A stretch of 64,000 nucleotides of DNA from assembly GCF_900176345.1 (NCBI RefSeq), contig NZ_FWXU01000016.1, forward strand, positions 62,001 to 126,000, written 5' to 3'. The translations under genes and the position numbers were made by a program. Position 1 is the first letter of the stretch, and every line of letters starts with the position of its first letter. Positions 34,983 to 43,200 of the stretch are shown piece by piece. This stretch comes from Rhizobium sp. RU36D (GTDB lineage Bacteria; Pseudomonadota; Alphaproteobacteria; Rhizobiales; Rhizobiaceae). The notes under the pieces were generated by a model. It did not search any database and was not told the origin of the DNA. It worked only from the letters and a program-made list of their open reading frames with translations.

Positions 34983-35120
34983 ATGGCAAATTTACAAGCA
35001 GCTTTAGAGGCCCCGTTGCGGTGGCCGTTCAGGGCCGCCTCGGCATTGCGCAGGGGCGTGGCCAGCTATCAGCATCGCAGGCGCGTGGCGCTTGCCCGCA
35101 GGTATGGGCTCAATGGGTAG
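34983..35120 (+). CDS. Tiny Arg-rich protein
   Basis: 45-residue protein, MANLQAALEAPLRWPF then RRGVASYQHRRRVALARRYG. Its Arg-rich helix and ending resemble the DUF1127 pattern only loosely, so I leave it unnamed. GGAG stands nine bases before the ATG. It is divergent from the AraC gene with 199 bases between, and 145 bases before the next gene. Too short to be sure it is translated. Confidence 0.45.
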   Translation: MANLQAALEAPLRWPFRAASALRRGVASYQHRRRVALARRYGLNG

Positions 35121-35265
35121 GGGCCTGATGGGGCTCATTCTGGAGGCGGGCACGACAGCCGCCGCCTTCGTGTTCGTGGCCGTATCGCTATTCGTACCGT
35201 CGGCCCTTTCGCCGACGCTCAGGATCGGCCGCAGCGAATTTCAGGATTTACAGGAGAAAAACGAT

Positions 35266-35502
35266 ATGACCAGCAATCACTATGTGGGACTTTGGGTGAC
35301 GGGTGACGGCCATATTCGCCACGAATTGCTGCCCAACGGCCGCTATATCGAAGCGCGCGGCAACAAGGAACGTGCCTATCAGGGGCGCTATCAGGTGAAG
35401 GGCGATCACATCGACTATGTCGATGATACCGGCTTCACCGCCGACGGCGATTTCCGCCAGGGCATTCTCTACCACGCAGGCATGGTGCTCTACCGCGATT
35501 GA
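35266..35502 (+). CDS. Atu4866-domain protein
   Basis: 78-residue beta-rich protein of the Atu4866 family: HYVGLWVTGDGHIRHELLPN, YQGRYQVKGDHIDYVDD and TGFTADGDFRQGILYHAGM. Function is unknown. AGGAG stands ten bases before the ATG at 35266. The same frame is open back to 35092 and includes a possible membrane segment (AAAFVFVAVSLFVPSALS), so a membrane-anchored longer form starting at 35104, 35113 or 35128 is possible. A terminator follows 23 bases after the stop. Confidence 0.75.
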   Translation: MTSNHYVGLWVTGDGHIRHELLPNGRYIEARGNKERAYQGRYQVKGDHIDYVDDTGFTADGDFRQGILYHAGMVLYRD

Positions 35503-35525
35503 TGCGGTAGCCGAATTCATCTCAT

Positions 35526-35564
35526 GACGGGGCGCAGTGCAGGCTGCGCCCCGTCTGCTGTTTT
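35526..35564 (+). terminator. Strong intrinsic terminator
   Basis: GACGGGGCGCAG (35526-35537) pairs with CTGCGCCCCGTC (35544-35555), 12 bp perfect around a 6-base loop, followed by TGCTGTTTT. It ends the Atu4866-domain gene and lies just before the convergent channel gene, so it may act on both. Confidence 0.82.
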
Positions 35565-36332
35565 CTAAAGTCCCTCATCGGGGATATTGAGAACATGGCC
35601 GCAGGCTTTGCAGTGTACGGCATCCGCATCATGCCGTTGCAGGCCGCATTGCGGGCAGGGGAAGGTGACCTTGTAGGGACGTACGACGGCCTGGGCGAGC
35701 CGCACGAACAGCGAGATGCCGATGATCATGGTCACGATGGAGGTCAGCTTTCCGAAATGACCGGGTAGCGTGATATCGCCGAAGCCTGTCGTCGTGACGG
35801 TCGCGACGGTAAAATACAGCGCGTCTATGAAACCCGCGCTGCCCTCCAGATGAGAAAAGAAGAAGGTGTAGACGAAGCCTGTCACCAGAAACAGGAACAC
35901 CAGGAAATTGATGAAAGCGGTGACAACGTCGATCTGCTGCCGCAGCCCTAGCCGCCGCAACATCAGCGTGAAGATCGGCCGCTGTGCCAGGGCCCAGATG
36001 CGGGCCACCCGCAGGAAGGCGAAATTGAACAGGAATTGCGGAAAGAGCAGGGTGCAGAGTACGAACAGGTCGAGCCAGGTCATCGGCTTGCCGAGGAAGC
36101 GCCTGACGCTGGGCGCCACCACGGCCTGTGCCGCAAGCTCCGCCGCGATCCAGACCGCGATCAGATAATCGAGCACCAGATAGCTTGGACGATCGCGAAT
36201 ATAGGGGCCGGCCAGAAAGAAGGCGATGATGGCGAGATCCACCAGCATCAACGCCGCCTGAAACCTGATCGCCGCCGTGTCTCGTCCGGAATAGAGGCGC
36301 TGGAGCCGCTGTCGAAGGGTGGAAACGGTCAT
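35565..36332 (-). CDS. Six-TM potassium channel with C-terminal zinc ribbon
   Basis: 255-residue inner-membrane channel. It has S1-S4-like helices (about 25-45, 52-72, 84-103 and others), then a pore with FIDALYFTVATVTTTGFGD, where the filter is TTGFGD, and a last helix (SIVTMIIGISLFVRLAQAV). The C-terminus carries a zinc ribbon: CPQCGLQRHD and CKACGHVLN (CxxC-x15-CxxC). No RCK domain is attached. The arginine pattern LRVARIWALAQRP in the S4 position suggests voltage sensing. The ribbon after a pore is unusual; I know no function. Confidence 0.82.
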   Translation of the reverse strand: MTVSTLRQRLQRLYSGRDTAAIRFQAALMLVDLAIIAFFLAGPYIRDRPSYLVLDYLIAVWIAAELAAQAVVAPSVRRFLGKPMTWLDLFVLCTLLFPQFLFNFAFLRVARIWALAQRPIFTLMLRRLGLRQQIDVVTAFINFLVFLFLVTGFVYTFFFSHLEGSAGFIDALYFTVATVTTTGFGDITLPGHFGKLTSIVTMIIGISLFVRLAQAVVRPYKVTFPCPQCGLQRHDADAVHCKACGHVLNIPDEGL

Positions 36333-36402
36333 GGGATGGGTTCCGGTTGACGCTGGGCTGCCCCGCCATTGCTCAGCGGCATAGACACGGATTTAATGCC
36401 GT

Positions 36403-36669
36403 TCAATAGTGGTAGCGACATTGGGCGATCACCACCGTCTGCTCTTGGCCGGTGCCGACAACCTCATAGACAAGTCGATGTTCTTGATTGATTCGACGTG
36501 ACCAGAAGCCTCTCAGTTTGCCTTTCAAAGGTTCAGGCTTGCCGATTCCCTCGAAGGGATGCCGCAATACGTCGCTAATAAGATCATTGATGCGCTCCAA
36601 TGTCTTGCGATCGACCGATTGCCAGTAAAGATAATCCTCCCAACCGCTTGCGCTAAAGGCCAGTCGCAT
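36403..36669 (-). CDS. yoeB: YoeB-type RNase toxin
   Basis: 88-residue RelE-superfamily toxin that cleaves mRNA in the ribosome. The family wording WEDYLYWQSVDRKTLERIN, FEGIGKPEPLKGKLRGFWSR and INQEHRLVYEVV is typical of YoeB, with the C-terminal CRYHY holding the catalytic His/Tyr. The ATG at 36669 lies two bases after the antitoxin stop; an in-frame TTG at 36675 would overlap it. It is transcribed after its antitoxin on the - strand. GC content here is lower than in the neighbours, consistent with mobility. Confidence 0.93.
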   Translation of the reverse strand: MRLAFSASGWEDYLYWQSVDRKTLERINDLISDVLRHPFEGIGKPEPLKGKLRGFWSRRINQEHRLVYEVVGTGQEQTVVIAQCRYHY

Positions 36670-36671
36670 GA

Positions 36672-36935
36672 TCAAGAGCCTAGCAGATCAGCGATATCCT
36701 TGACCTCAAATCGACCGTCGTTGATCTCGGCCTTGGCCTTCAACAATCGGGCCGCATTGGCGGGTGACGACAGAAGATGGATCGTCTCCATCATGCCCTC
36801 ATATTCCTCCTTGCCGATCAACACGGCAGAGGGTTTGTCACGGCGGACGATCTCAATCGCGCTCGCATCCTCGTTGACCCTGTCAAGCAGTCCTGCGAGT
36901 TCGGCGCGGGCTTTGGAAAAGAATATGGTGTCCAT
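36672..36935 (-). CDS. yefM: YefM-type antitoxin
   Basis: 87-residue Phd/YefM antitoxin of the adjacent YoeB. N-terminal DTIFFSKARAELAGLLDRV and EIVRRDKPSAVLIGKEEYEG form the DNA-binding dimer fold; the C-terminal part (INDGRFEVKDIADLLGS) binds the toxin. It is the first gene of the pair. The start at 36935 is the only reasonable choice. The pair stands between the zinc-ribbon channel and adenine deaminase, both on the - strand. Confidence 0.9.
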   Translation of the reverse strand: MDTIFFSKARAELAGLLDRVNEDASAIEIVRRDKPSAVLIGKEEYEGMMETIHLLSSPANAARLLKAKAEINDGRFEVKDIADLLGS

Positions 36936-36992
36936 GCGACCGATCTCCTACTTGTCCCTAATATGGTACAAGTTCCTGGTTTTGCCAACCCG

Positions 36993-38687
36993 TCACCCGA
37001 TCAGCGCAAACTTGTCGACATCCACCATGCCCTTGTCCGAGATTTTCAGGTGCGGGATGACGGGAAGCGGCAGGAAGGCGACCTGGAGGAAGGGTTCCTG
37101 CAGGGTGGTGCCGAGGGCATAGGCGGCGTGGCGCAGCGTATGCAGCGTGTCGCGCACGCTTTCATACGGCTCAAGGCTCATCAGCCCGGCCACCGGCAGT
37201 GCTATCTCACCCGTCACCTTGCCATCTTCCACGACGACGAAGCCGCCCTTGATCTCGGAAAGCCTGTTGGCGGCCAGCGCCATGTCCTCCTCCGATACGC
37301 CCACCACGCAGATATTGTGGCTGTCATGGCCGACGGTCGAGGCGATGGCACCCTTCTTCAGGCCGAAACCCTGGACGAAGCCGTTGGCATGGTTGCCGTT
37401 CTTACCATGGCGCTCGATCACGGCGACCTTGATGATGTCGTGGGCGAGATCGACGGTGGACTGGTTGCCTTGGACCGGCAGACGGTAGCGACGGTGTTCC
37501 GTGATGATCTTGCCGGGCAGCACGCCGATCACAGGCGTTTCGCCTTCGGCCACCGGAACGGCAAAATCAGCCGCCTTCACCGTTCGTGCCCTGACGCTAT
37601 CGAGGCCGACGGCCGCGACCGGCTTGCGGGTGGAAAACAGCTCCGGCGTCACCCGGCGCCCGGCGGCAAACACCATCTGCGCCTTGCAGTTTTCCAGGCT
37701 GTCGACCACCACGAGATCCGCCCGCCAACCCGGCGCCACCAGGCCGCGATCCCTCAGCCCAAAGGCGCGGGCGGCGGAGATGGATGCCGCGCGGTAGATG
37801 GCGATCGGTTCCACGCCCTCGGCAATCGCCGTGCGGATCATGTAGTCGAGATGGCCCTGTTCGGCGATATCAAGCGGGTTGCGGTCGTCGGTGCACAGCG
37901 CCAGGAAAGGCGAGAGCCGCTCGGTGATGATCGGCATCAGGGCATGCAGGTCCTTGGACACGGAGCCCTCGCGCACCAGGATATGCATGCCCTTGCGGAT
38001 CTTCTCCATCGCCTCGGCGGCCGAGGTCGCCTCGTGTTCGGTGCGGATGCCAGCGGCGAGATAGCCGTTGAGATCATTGCCGAGCAGCAGCGGCGCATGA
38101 CCATCGATGTGGCCGCCTTCAAAGGCTTCGAGCTTGGCCATGCAGACCGGATCCTTGTGGATCACGCCCGGGAAATTCATGAATTCGGCAAGGCCGATCA
38201 CCTTGGGGTGGCTGCGGAACGGCAGCAGCCGTTCGATCGGCAGGTCGGCGCCCGATGTCTCCAGATGGGTTGCCGGCACGCAGGAGGAGAGCTGTACCCG
38301 GATATCCATGATCGTCTCCTCGGCCGAGTCGAGGAAGAACTGGATGCCCTCGGTGCCGAGCACATTGGCGATCTCATGGGGATCGCAGATCACGGTGGTC
38401 ACGCCATAGGGGAGGACGCAGCGATCGAATTCATGCGGCGTCACCAGCGAGCTTTCAATATGCAGATGCGTATCGATGAAGCCCGGTACGACGATGCGTC
38501 CGGATATGTCGATTTCCGTCTTGCCCTGGTAGCTGCCACAGGTGCCGACGATGCGGTCGCCAGCGATGGCGATATCGGAGGCGACGAGTTCCCCGTTGAC
38601 CAGGTCGAAGAAACTGCCGCCCTTCAGCACGATATCGGCGGGCTCGCGGCCCACGCCCTGGTCGATGCGGCTTTCCAATGTGCTCAT
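36993..38687 (-). CDS. ade: Adenine deaminase
   Basis: 564-residue amidohydrolase (Ade type) that converts adenine to hypoxanthine, which xanthine dehydrogenase can then oxidise. The metal motif [31 protein letters not shown] and the C-terminal INVVG-like [18 protein letters not shown] mark the family. Length is typical (about 560-600). AAGGAG precedes the ATG at 38687 by six bases. It completes the link from adenine to the purine catabolic genes at 6.7-17 kb, although it is 20 kb away. Cytoplasmic. Confidence 0.95.
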   Translation of the reverse strand: MSTLESRIDQGVGREPADIVLKGGSFFDLVNGELVASDIAIAGDRIVGTCGSYQGKTEIDISGRIVVPGFIDTHLHIESSLVTPHEFDRCVLPYGVTTVICDPHEIANVLGTEGIQFFLDSAEETIMDIRVQLSSCVPATHLETSGADLPIERLLPFRSHPKVIGLAEFMNFPGVIHKDPVCMAKLEAFEGGHIDGHAPLLLGNDLNGYLAAGIRTEHEATSAAEAMEKIRKGMHILVREGSVSKDLHALMPIITERLSPFLALCTDDRNPLDIAEQGHLDYMIRTAIAEGVEPIAIYRAASISAARAFGLRDRGLVAPGWRADLVVVDSLENCKAQMVFAAGRRVTPELFSTRKPVAAVGLDSVRARTVKAADFAVPVAEGETPVIGVLPGKIITEHRRYRLPVQGNQSTVDLAHDIIKVAVIERHGKNGNHANGFVQGFGLKKGAIASTVGHDSHNICVVGVSEEDMALAANRLSEIKGGFVVVEDGKVTGEIALPVAGLMSLEPYESVRDTLHTLRHAAYALGTTLQEPFLQVAFLPLPVIPHLKISDKGMVDVDKFALIG

Positions 38688-38827
38688 CACGGTCTCCTTA
38701 TCCTGCAGTGCGGCAAGCTTAGCGGGCGAGGCGGGGTAGGGGAAGCGTCTTCACCGCCCCTGCCATCTCCGGAACAAAAGCCGGCGGGCGCGCTTATCGA
38801 AGCGTGTCGAAAACGCGGGAGAAACAC

Positions 38828-39268
38828 ATGTCGTCCAAAACCTTCGAAGACCTGGCAAAAAGCATGAAGGACATCGATTTCTGCATGCTGTGCACGAACG
38901 GTGGCGGCGGGGTCATTTCCACCAGGCCCATGAGCAACAACCGGGATGTGGAGTACGACGGCGATTCCTACTTCTTCTCCTATGAAGAGACCCGCAAAGT
39001 AGAGGAGATCGCCGGTAATCCCTCAACGACCCTGACCTTCACCGCGCCGCCGAGCCTGTTTGGCAAGCCCGGTATCTTCATCGCGGTCCAGGGCGATGCG
39101 AGCGTGATCAAGGACCGGGCCGCGATGGAAAAGCACTGGGTCGCCGATCTCGACCGCTGGTTTCCCGAGGGGTTGGATACGCCAGGCATCGTGATGATCC
39201 GGGTTCGCGCCGCAGAAATCAGCTATTGGGATGGCGAGGAGAACGGCAGCTTCAGCCGCCCATTCTAA
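38828..39268 (+). CDS. Pyridoxamine-5'-phosphate-oxidase-fold protein (general stress type)
   Basis: 146-residue PNPOx-like split-barrel protein. The pattern FCMLCTNGGGGVISTRPMS, SYFFSYEETRKVEEI and WFPEGLDTPGIVMIRVRA matches the general-stress protein 26 (YdaG-like) group, which bind FMN or FAD and protect against stress in related organisms. No heme signature. GGGAG stands before the ATG at 38828. It is divergent from adenine deaminase and convergent with a PLP enzyme gene. Confidence 0.86.
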   Translation: MSSKTFEDLAKSMKDIDFCMLCTNGGGGVISTRPMSNNRDVEYDGDSYFFSYEETRKVEEIAGNPSTTLTFTAPPSLFGKPGIFIAVQGDASVIKDRAAMEKHWVADLDRWFPEGLDTPGIVMIRVRAAEISYWDGEENGSFSRPF

Positions 39269-39274
39269 CCCGAA

Positions 39275-40234
39275 CTAGTCGAGAGACCTTACATTGCCGC
39301 CGCAGAAGATGGTTGCCACCGTCAGCCCGGCAAGGTCAGACTTGCGCGCCAGGATGCCGGCCAGTCCTGCGGCACCGGCTTCCTCCACCACCAGCCCGTA
39401 ATGCTGCAGGCACAGCCTGCGGGCTGCGGTGATGGTCTCCTCGTCCACCTGCCAGACCTCGTCCACTGTCGTCTTCATGCTGTCGAGCGCATAGGGCACG
39501 CATTCGCGCACGGCGACGCCGTCGGCTGCTGTGATGGCCGTGGCGGTGGAGACGGGAGTGCCGGTCTCGAACGAGGTCTTCATGGCCGGCGCCGAGGCGG
39601 CGACCACTCCGATCACCCGGCAATTCGGCGCCTCGGACTTGATCCAGCTGCCGATGCCGGTCAGCAGCGCGCCATTGCCGAGCGGCACGACGATGGCGTC
39701 AAGGCTGAGCCCGCGGGTCGTCAGTTCTTCCGTGAGTTCCAATGCGATGGTGCCGGCCCCCTCGGCGATTTCCTTCAGCGCGCCGTCCTCGACAAAGGCA
39801 TAGCCATGGGTCTCGGCAAAGGCGCGGCCGGCGCCCTTGGCGGCGTCGAAATCCGCGCCTTCCAGCCGCACCTCGGCACCCAGCCGGCGCATGGCCTCGA
39901 TCTTTCCCGGATTGGCGGATGTTGCGGCATAGATGATCACCGGGCGTCCATGCTTGGCGCCGGCATAGGCCAGCCCCTGGCCGAAATTGCCGGCGGAGGC
40001 GGAGACGATTGGATCTGGGCTCGGTGGCTGGTTCATCAGCCACCAGTCGGTGCCGCGGCCCTTGAAGGAGCGGATCGGATTGAGCGTTTCGACCTTCGCA
40101 AGCAGGCGAAGCCCGAGCGTGTCATTGGCGGCCCGCTGTTCGACCAGGGGGCTTTGGGTGAAGATGCGGTCGATGCGGGTTGCAGCGGCGGCGATGGAAT
40201 GGGCGGAGGGAAGAGCTTGTGTCATGGCGTGCAT
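39275..40234 (-). CDS. PLP-dependent enzyme, threonine dehydratase-like
   Basis: 319-residue fold-type II PLP enzyme. The cofactor lysine lies in NPIRSFKGRGTDWW; SASAGNFGQGLAYAGAKHG (the substrate SxGN loop), VVPLGNGALLTGIGSW (phosphate-binding loop) and ATIFCGGNVRS complete the family. Likely acts on L-threonine or L-serine to give 2-oxobutyrate or pyruvate, but racemase or other lyase activity cannot be excluded. It lies divergent from an Lrp-type regulator gene, which may control it. Another start at 40225 (MTQALPS) is possible. Confidence 0.85.
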   Translation of the reverse strand: MHAMTQALPSAHSIAAAATRIDRIFTQSPLVEQRAANDTLGLRLLAKVETLNPIRSFKGRGTDWWLMNQPPSPDPIVSASAGNFGQGLAYAGAKHGRPVIIYAATSANPGKIEAMRRLGAEVRLEGADFDAAKGAGRAFAETHGYAFVEDGALKEIAEGAGTIALELTEELTTRGLSLDAIVVPLGNGALLTGIGSWIKSEAPNCRVIGVVAASAPAMKTSFETGTPVSTATAITAADGVAVRECVPYALDSMKTTVDEVWQVDEETITAARRLCLQHYGLVVEEAGAAGLAGILARKSDLAGLTVATIFCGGNVRSLD

Positions 40235-40256
40235 GATGCCTGTGATTTCCTGATTG

Positions 40257-40320
40257 AAAATCCCGAACTTTGGCTCAGGATGAGAGATAATCCCACCAGA
40301 TAGAGAAAGTCGGGAATTTT
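40257..40320. promoter_or_regulatory. Inverted half-sites between the PLP enzyme and lrp genes
   Basis: AAAATCCCGAACTTT at 40257-40271 and AAAGTCGGGAATTTT at 40306-40320 are nearly inverted copies (one base shifted in the middle), about 49 bases apart, in the divergent promoter space. Candidate site for the Lrp-type regulator at 40324. Confidence 0.42.
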
Positions 40321-40323
40321 GCC

Positions 40324-40785
40324 ATGACCCTGGATAAATCCGATCGTGCCATCCTTCGGGAGATGCAGAAGGACGCGACGCTGACGCTGGCGGAGCTTGC
40401 CCATCGGGTGGGGCTGTCCCAGTCCGCGACCCAGCGGCGTCTGCAGAAGCTGCGGGAAGACAAGGTGATCCTGCGCGACATCTCTGTTGTTGACGGCCGC
40501 AAGCTCGGCCCGAGCGTCGCCATGCTGGTGGAGCTGGAATTGGAGCGCGACCGCCCGGAATTGCTGCCGCCGCTACTGCGCTGGATTGCCGACACGCCTG
40601 AGGTGCAGCAGGCCTGGTGTGTCACGGGGCGCGGGGATTACACGCTTGTCGTCGTCGCCGGCTCCGTAGAGCACTTCGATGCCTTTGCCGACCGCATGAT
40701 GGAGCTTCACCCGAATATCCGCAAATTCACCACCAGCGTGGTGCTGAAGACGCTGAAGCAGACACTGGCGGTGCATTTGGAGTGA
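40324..40785 (+). CDS. Lrp/AsnC-family regulator
   Basis: 153-residue regulator with a helix-turn-helix (residues 1-60, LDKSDRAILREMQKDATLTL and VGLSQSATQRRLQKLREDK) and a RAM ligand-binding domain (from about 70, including GRGDYTLVVVAGSVEHFDAF). It is divergent from the threonine-dehydratase-like gene, so a feedback role in its amino acid's catabolism is likely, as for other Lrp proteins paired with their target. Standard length (about 150-160). Start at 40324. Confidence 0.92.
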   Translation: MTLDKSDRAILREMQKDATLTLAELAHRVGLSQSATQRRLQKLREDKVILRDISVVDGRKLGPSVAMLVELELERDRPELLPPLLRWIADTPEVQQAWCVTGRGDYTLVVVAGSVEHFDAFADRMMELHPNIRKFTTSVVLKTLKQTLAVHLE

Positions 40786-40899
40786 GGAAGGGGGCGGAGG
40801 TCGAGGTATCCTCTCCGAGGCCGCCGTCCGATGGCACCCCTTGTCGGCTTCGGTCGAGGAGCAACCTGCGGGCGAATCCTCTCGGCCGCGTGATGGGAC

Positions 40900-41071
40900 T
40901 ACCCCCCTCTGCCCTGCCGGGCATCTCCCCCTCAAGGGGGGAGATCGGCTGGCTGAGATCGCCTGTTCCCCCTTCAAGCAACCCGTGCAGCGATCGATTT
41001 TGGTGAGGCAGCGGCCGCGGGTCGATCTCCCCCCTTGAGGGGGAGATGCCCGGCAGGGCAGAGGGGGGGTA
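40900..41071. repeat. Rhizobial mosaic repeat, copy 3
   Basis: Starts TACCCCCCTCTGCCCTGCCG at 40900 and ends CGGCAGGGCAGAGGGGGGGT at 41070 with a following A. Both halves carry the CTCCCCCTCAAGGGGG-type hairpin (about 40926-40951 and 41027-41050). It lies between the Lrp gene and a convergent hypothetical gene. Confidence 0.85.
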
Positions 41072-41197
41072 CCATCCACAGCGTCTATTGGTGGGCACAG
41101 CGGGGCGAGGCTCCACTGCTATCAGAGGGCGGCATCCGCAATGCCTGGGGAGCCGCAAAGTGTGGAGGGAAGTACGAGCCACCCGCACCCCCACCCC

Positions 41198-41563
41198 TCA
41201 CAAGATCGCCACCCGCGTCCCGAAAGGCGTGTATTCGTCAAAATTCTGGGTGCCGATGCGGTCGCTTTCGCCTGAGAGCGTCGGTTCGGGCTCCGGTGCC
41301 TCTGCCTCATCCGCGTCGCCATAGGGCGCGCCCCATTGGCGGGCCTGGGCGCTGTTGCCTTGCTCCTTGGCTTCGTCTTCGGCCTTGCGGCGGACGAGCT
41401 CTTCCTTTGCGGCCTGTTCCAGGTCATCAAGGGCGGCGTTGATTTCGGATTGGCGCGCGGCAATCCAGGCATTGTTGGCGTCGGAGCCGATGGAGAGCGT
41501 GCTGTCGACCTGGCTCGCCAGCGACGGTTCCGTTCGGGAGATGCGCTTTATCGGGTCGACCAT
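41198..41563 (-). CDS. Hypothetical protein, coiled-coil-like
   Basis: 121-residue soluble protein with a helical middle (ARQSEINAALDDLEQAAKEE and following charged residues) and an acidic, proline-rich tail (ADEAEAPEPEP). No family is recognised. GAGGAACG precedes the ATG at 41563. It follows the AhpD-like gene's 3' end by 180 bases on the same strand and is separated from the Lrp gene by a mosaic repeat. Function unknown. Confidence 0.62.
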   Translation of the reverse strand: MVDPIKRISRTEPSLASQVDSTLSIGSDANNAWIAARQSEINAALDDLEQAAKEELVRRKAEDEAKEQGNSAQARQWGAPYGDADEAEAPEPEPTLSGESDRIGTQNFDEYTPFGTRVAIL

Positions 41564-41742
41564 GGATCGTTCCTCATGGGACCTGCCGTCCGACCCGATG
41601 CCGCAAACCTCATGCCGGCGCCATCACGTGTCAGGCTGTTTCGCTGTGCGGCAAACCTAGTGCTGACATCCGCACCTCAAATCCTGCCGCGCTCATGGCT
41701 TCAAAGATAGGGCGGAACCTCCGGTCCTGCAAGGCGGCCGGA

Positions 41743-42159
41743 TCACGCCTGTTTATCCGCGCTGCCAAGATCAAACCGCGCGTCGACCGGCACGCCCATG
41801 GCGGTGGCCAGCGCATTGGTCTGGCTGGCGAGCGCGATGACCTGCAGCAGCTCGGCATGCATGGCCGGCGTCATGCCCTTGGCCTTGGCCGAGGCGGTGT
41901 GCGAATGGACGCAGTAACCGCAACCATTGGCAGTGGAGACCGCGATATAGATCAGCTCCTTCACCAGCGGGTCGAGCGCACCGGGCGCCATGACCGTCTG
42001 GATCCGGTCCCAGACCGCGCGCAGCTGGTCGGGATCATTGGCCAGCAGGCGCCAGAAATTGTTGACGTAATCGGTACCGCGCCGCTCGCGGATCTCGTTG
42101 AAGACGGCGAGCGCTTCCGCGCCCGCCTCCTCATCGCCAAGCAGGGGAAGAACGGCCAT
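41743..42159 (-). CDS. Carboxymuconolactone decarboxylase/AhpD-like protein
   Basis: 138-residue all-helical protein with the AhpD-type redox motif in TANGCGYCVHSHTASAKA: CxxC with the downstream histidine, in the helix that in AhpD and peroxidase relatives carries the reactive disulfide. The rest fits the CMD fold (YVNNFWRLLANDPDQLRAV and LSQTNALATAMG-like). Likely an alkylhydroperoxidase-like reductant. It starts 9 bases after the end of the cyclase gene on the same strand, so the two are one operon. Confidence 0.86.
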   Translation of the reverse strand: MAVLPLLGDEEAGAEALAVFNEIRERRGTDYVNNFWRLLANDPDQLRAVWDRIQTVMAPGALDPLVKELIYIAVSTANGCGYCVHSHTASAKAKGMTPAMHAELLQVIALASQTNALATAMGVPVDARFDLGSADKQA

Positions 42160-42168
42160 ATCCGCGCC

Positions 42169-42993
42169 TCAGACCAAGGCCAGCACGCGGGCCGGGCCAC
42201 CGGTGCCGCCGCGATGTTTTGGCGCGCCGACCACGACGGTGGCGCCTTTCACCGGCAGTTCCTCGAGATTGTTCATGCATTCTATGCCGTAGCGGCCGGC
42301 CGGCAGCCAGGAATTATGCACGGCGAAATCCGCCGAATTGCCGGGATCGAGCGAGAGCGTGTCGACGCCGATCGCCACCACGTCAAGCGTCTGCAGGAGG
42401 TCGGTGGCCGATTTCGCAAAGCCCGGAAAGGCGAATTTTCCGGCGCCATCGTTGCGGAAGGCGGCTTCTTTCACCTTTTTCGCCCAGCCGGAGCGCAGTG
42501 CGACCACGGCGCCTGCGGGAATGGCGCCATTGGCGCTGGTCCAGGCCTCGATATCGGCGGCCTCGACCATGGCATTGGCGTCTTCCTTTGCCCTGTTGGT
42601 GATGTCGACGATCACGAGCGGGGCGACCAGTTTCTGCGGCTCGATCTGGTCGACGCTGGTGCCATCGGCGCTGAAGTGGAAGGGCGCATCGATATGGGTG
42701 CCGGTATGCTCGAAGATCGTCAGCTTGTGCAGCTGGTAGCCGCTTTTGGCAAATTCCACCGCCCATTCATAGGTAATGCCGGGCGTCCCGTCGAAGGTCG
42801 GGAAGCTGCTGTCATAGGCATGGGTCAGGTCCACGACCTTGCTGGGTGCCGCCTGCGCCATCACGGGAGAGGTCAGCCCGCCCGCCACGACCGCAGCCCC
42901 CGCTGCAGCAACGCCGCCCGCCACGCCTCTAAACAGCGAGCGCCGCGAGAGCATGTTCTGTTTCACATTCTCGATCACACAATGATTGCACAT
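42169..42993 (-). CDS. Cyclase-family hydrolase with N-terminal Cys pair and Tat-like signal
   Basis: 274-residue protein of the cyclase (kynurenine-formamidase-like) fold. It shows VVDLTHAYDSSFPTFDG and the metal motif EHTGTHIDAPFHFSADG (HxGTHxDxPxH). N-terminally MCNHCVIENVKQ precedes a twin-arginine-like signal SRRSLFRGVAGGVAAAGAAV. The CNHC pair before the signal is conserved-looking and unusual. Likely exported or membrane-tethered; substrate unknown. Precedes the AhpD-like gene. Confidence 0.84.
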   Translation of the reverse strand: MCNHCVIENVKQNMLSRRSLFRGVAGGVAAAGAAVVAGGLTSPVMAQAAPSKVVDLTHAYDSSFPTFDGTPGITYEWAVEFAKSGYQLHKLTIFEHTGTHIDAPFHFSADGTSVDQIEPQKLVAPLVIVDITNRAKEDANAMVEAADIEAWTSANGAIPAGAVVALRSGWAKKVKEAAFRNDGAGKFAFPGFAKSATDLLQTLDVVAIGVDTLSLDPGNSADFAVHNSWLPAGRYGIECMNNLEELPVKGATVVVGAPKHRGGTGGPARVLALV

Positions 42994-43200
42994 TCCGTTC
43001 GCCCTCTCTCTTTATTGTTGTGAGAGCAGCAGTCTATCCCAGACTTCGGTCCGGGCAAGAGCAGGACGATGCGAGAGGAATGGCAAAGCGGAAATGTATT
43101 TTCCGGCCGCCTTTCGGCCCTCTAGGAGCAGGCGGCCTGAACGTCAGGTAACGGCAACCGGCAGGGCATGTCGCCCCGCCGGCTGCCTTGTCCGTGTGCC

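Noticed and set aside
43153-43187. Hairpin after the livK-like gene (GGCAACCGGCAGGGC and its near complement)
   Set aside because: Two mismatches in the stem and no T-run on the - strand; too weak to list as a terminator.
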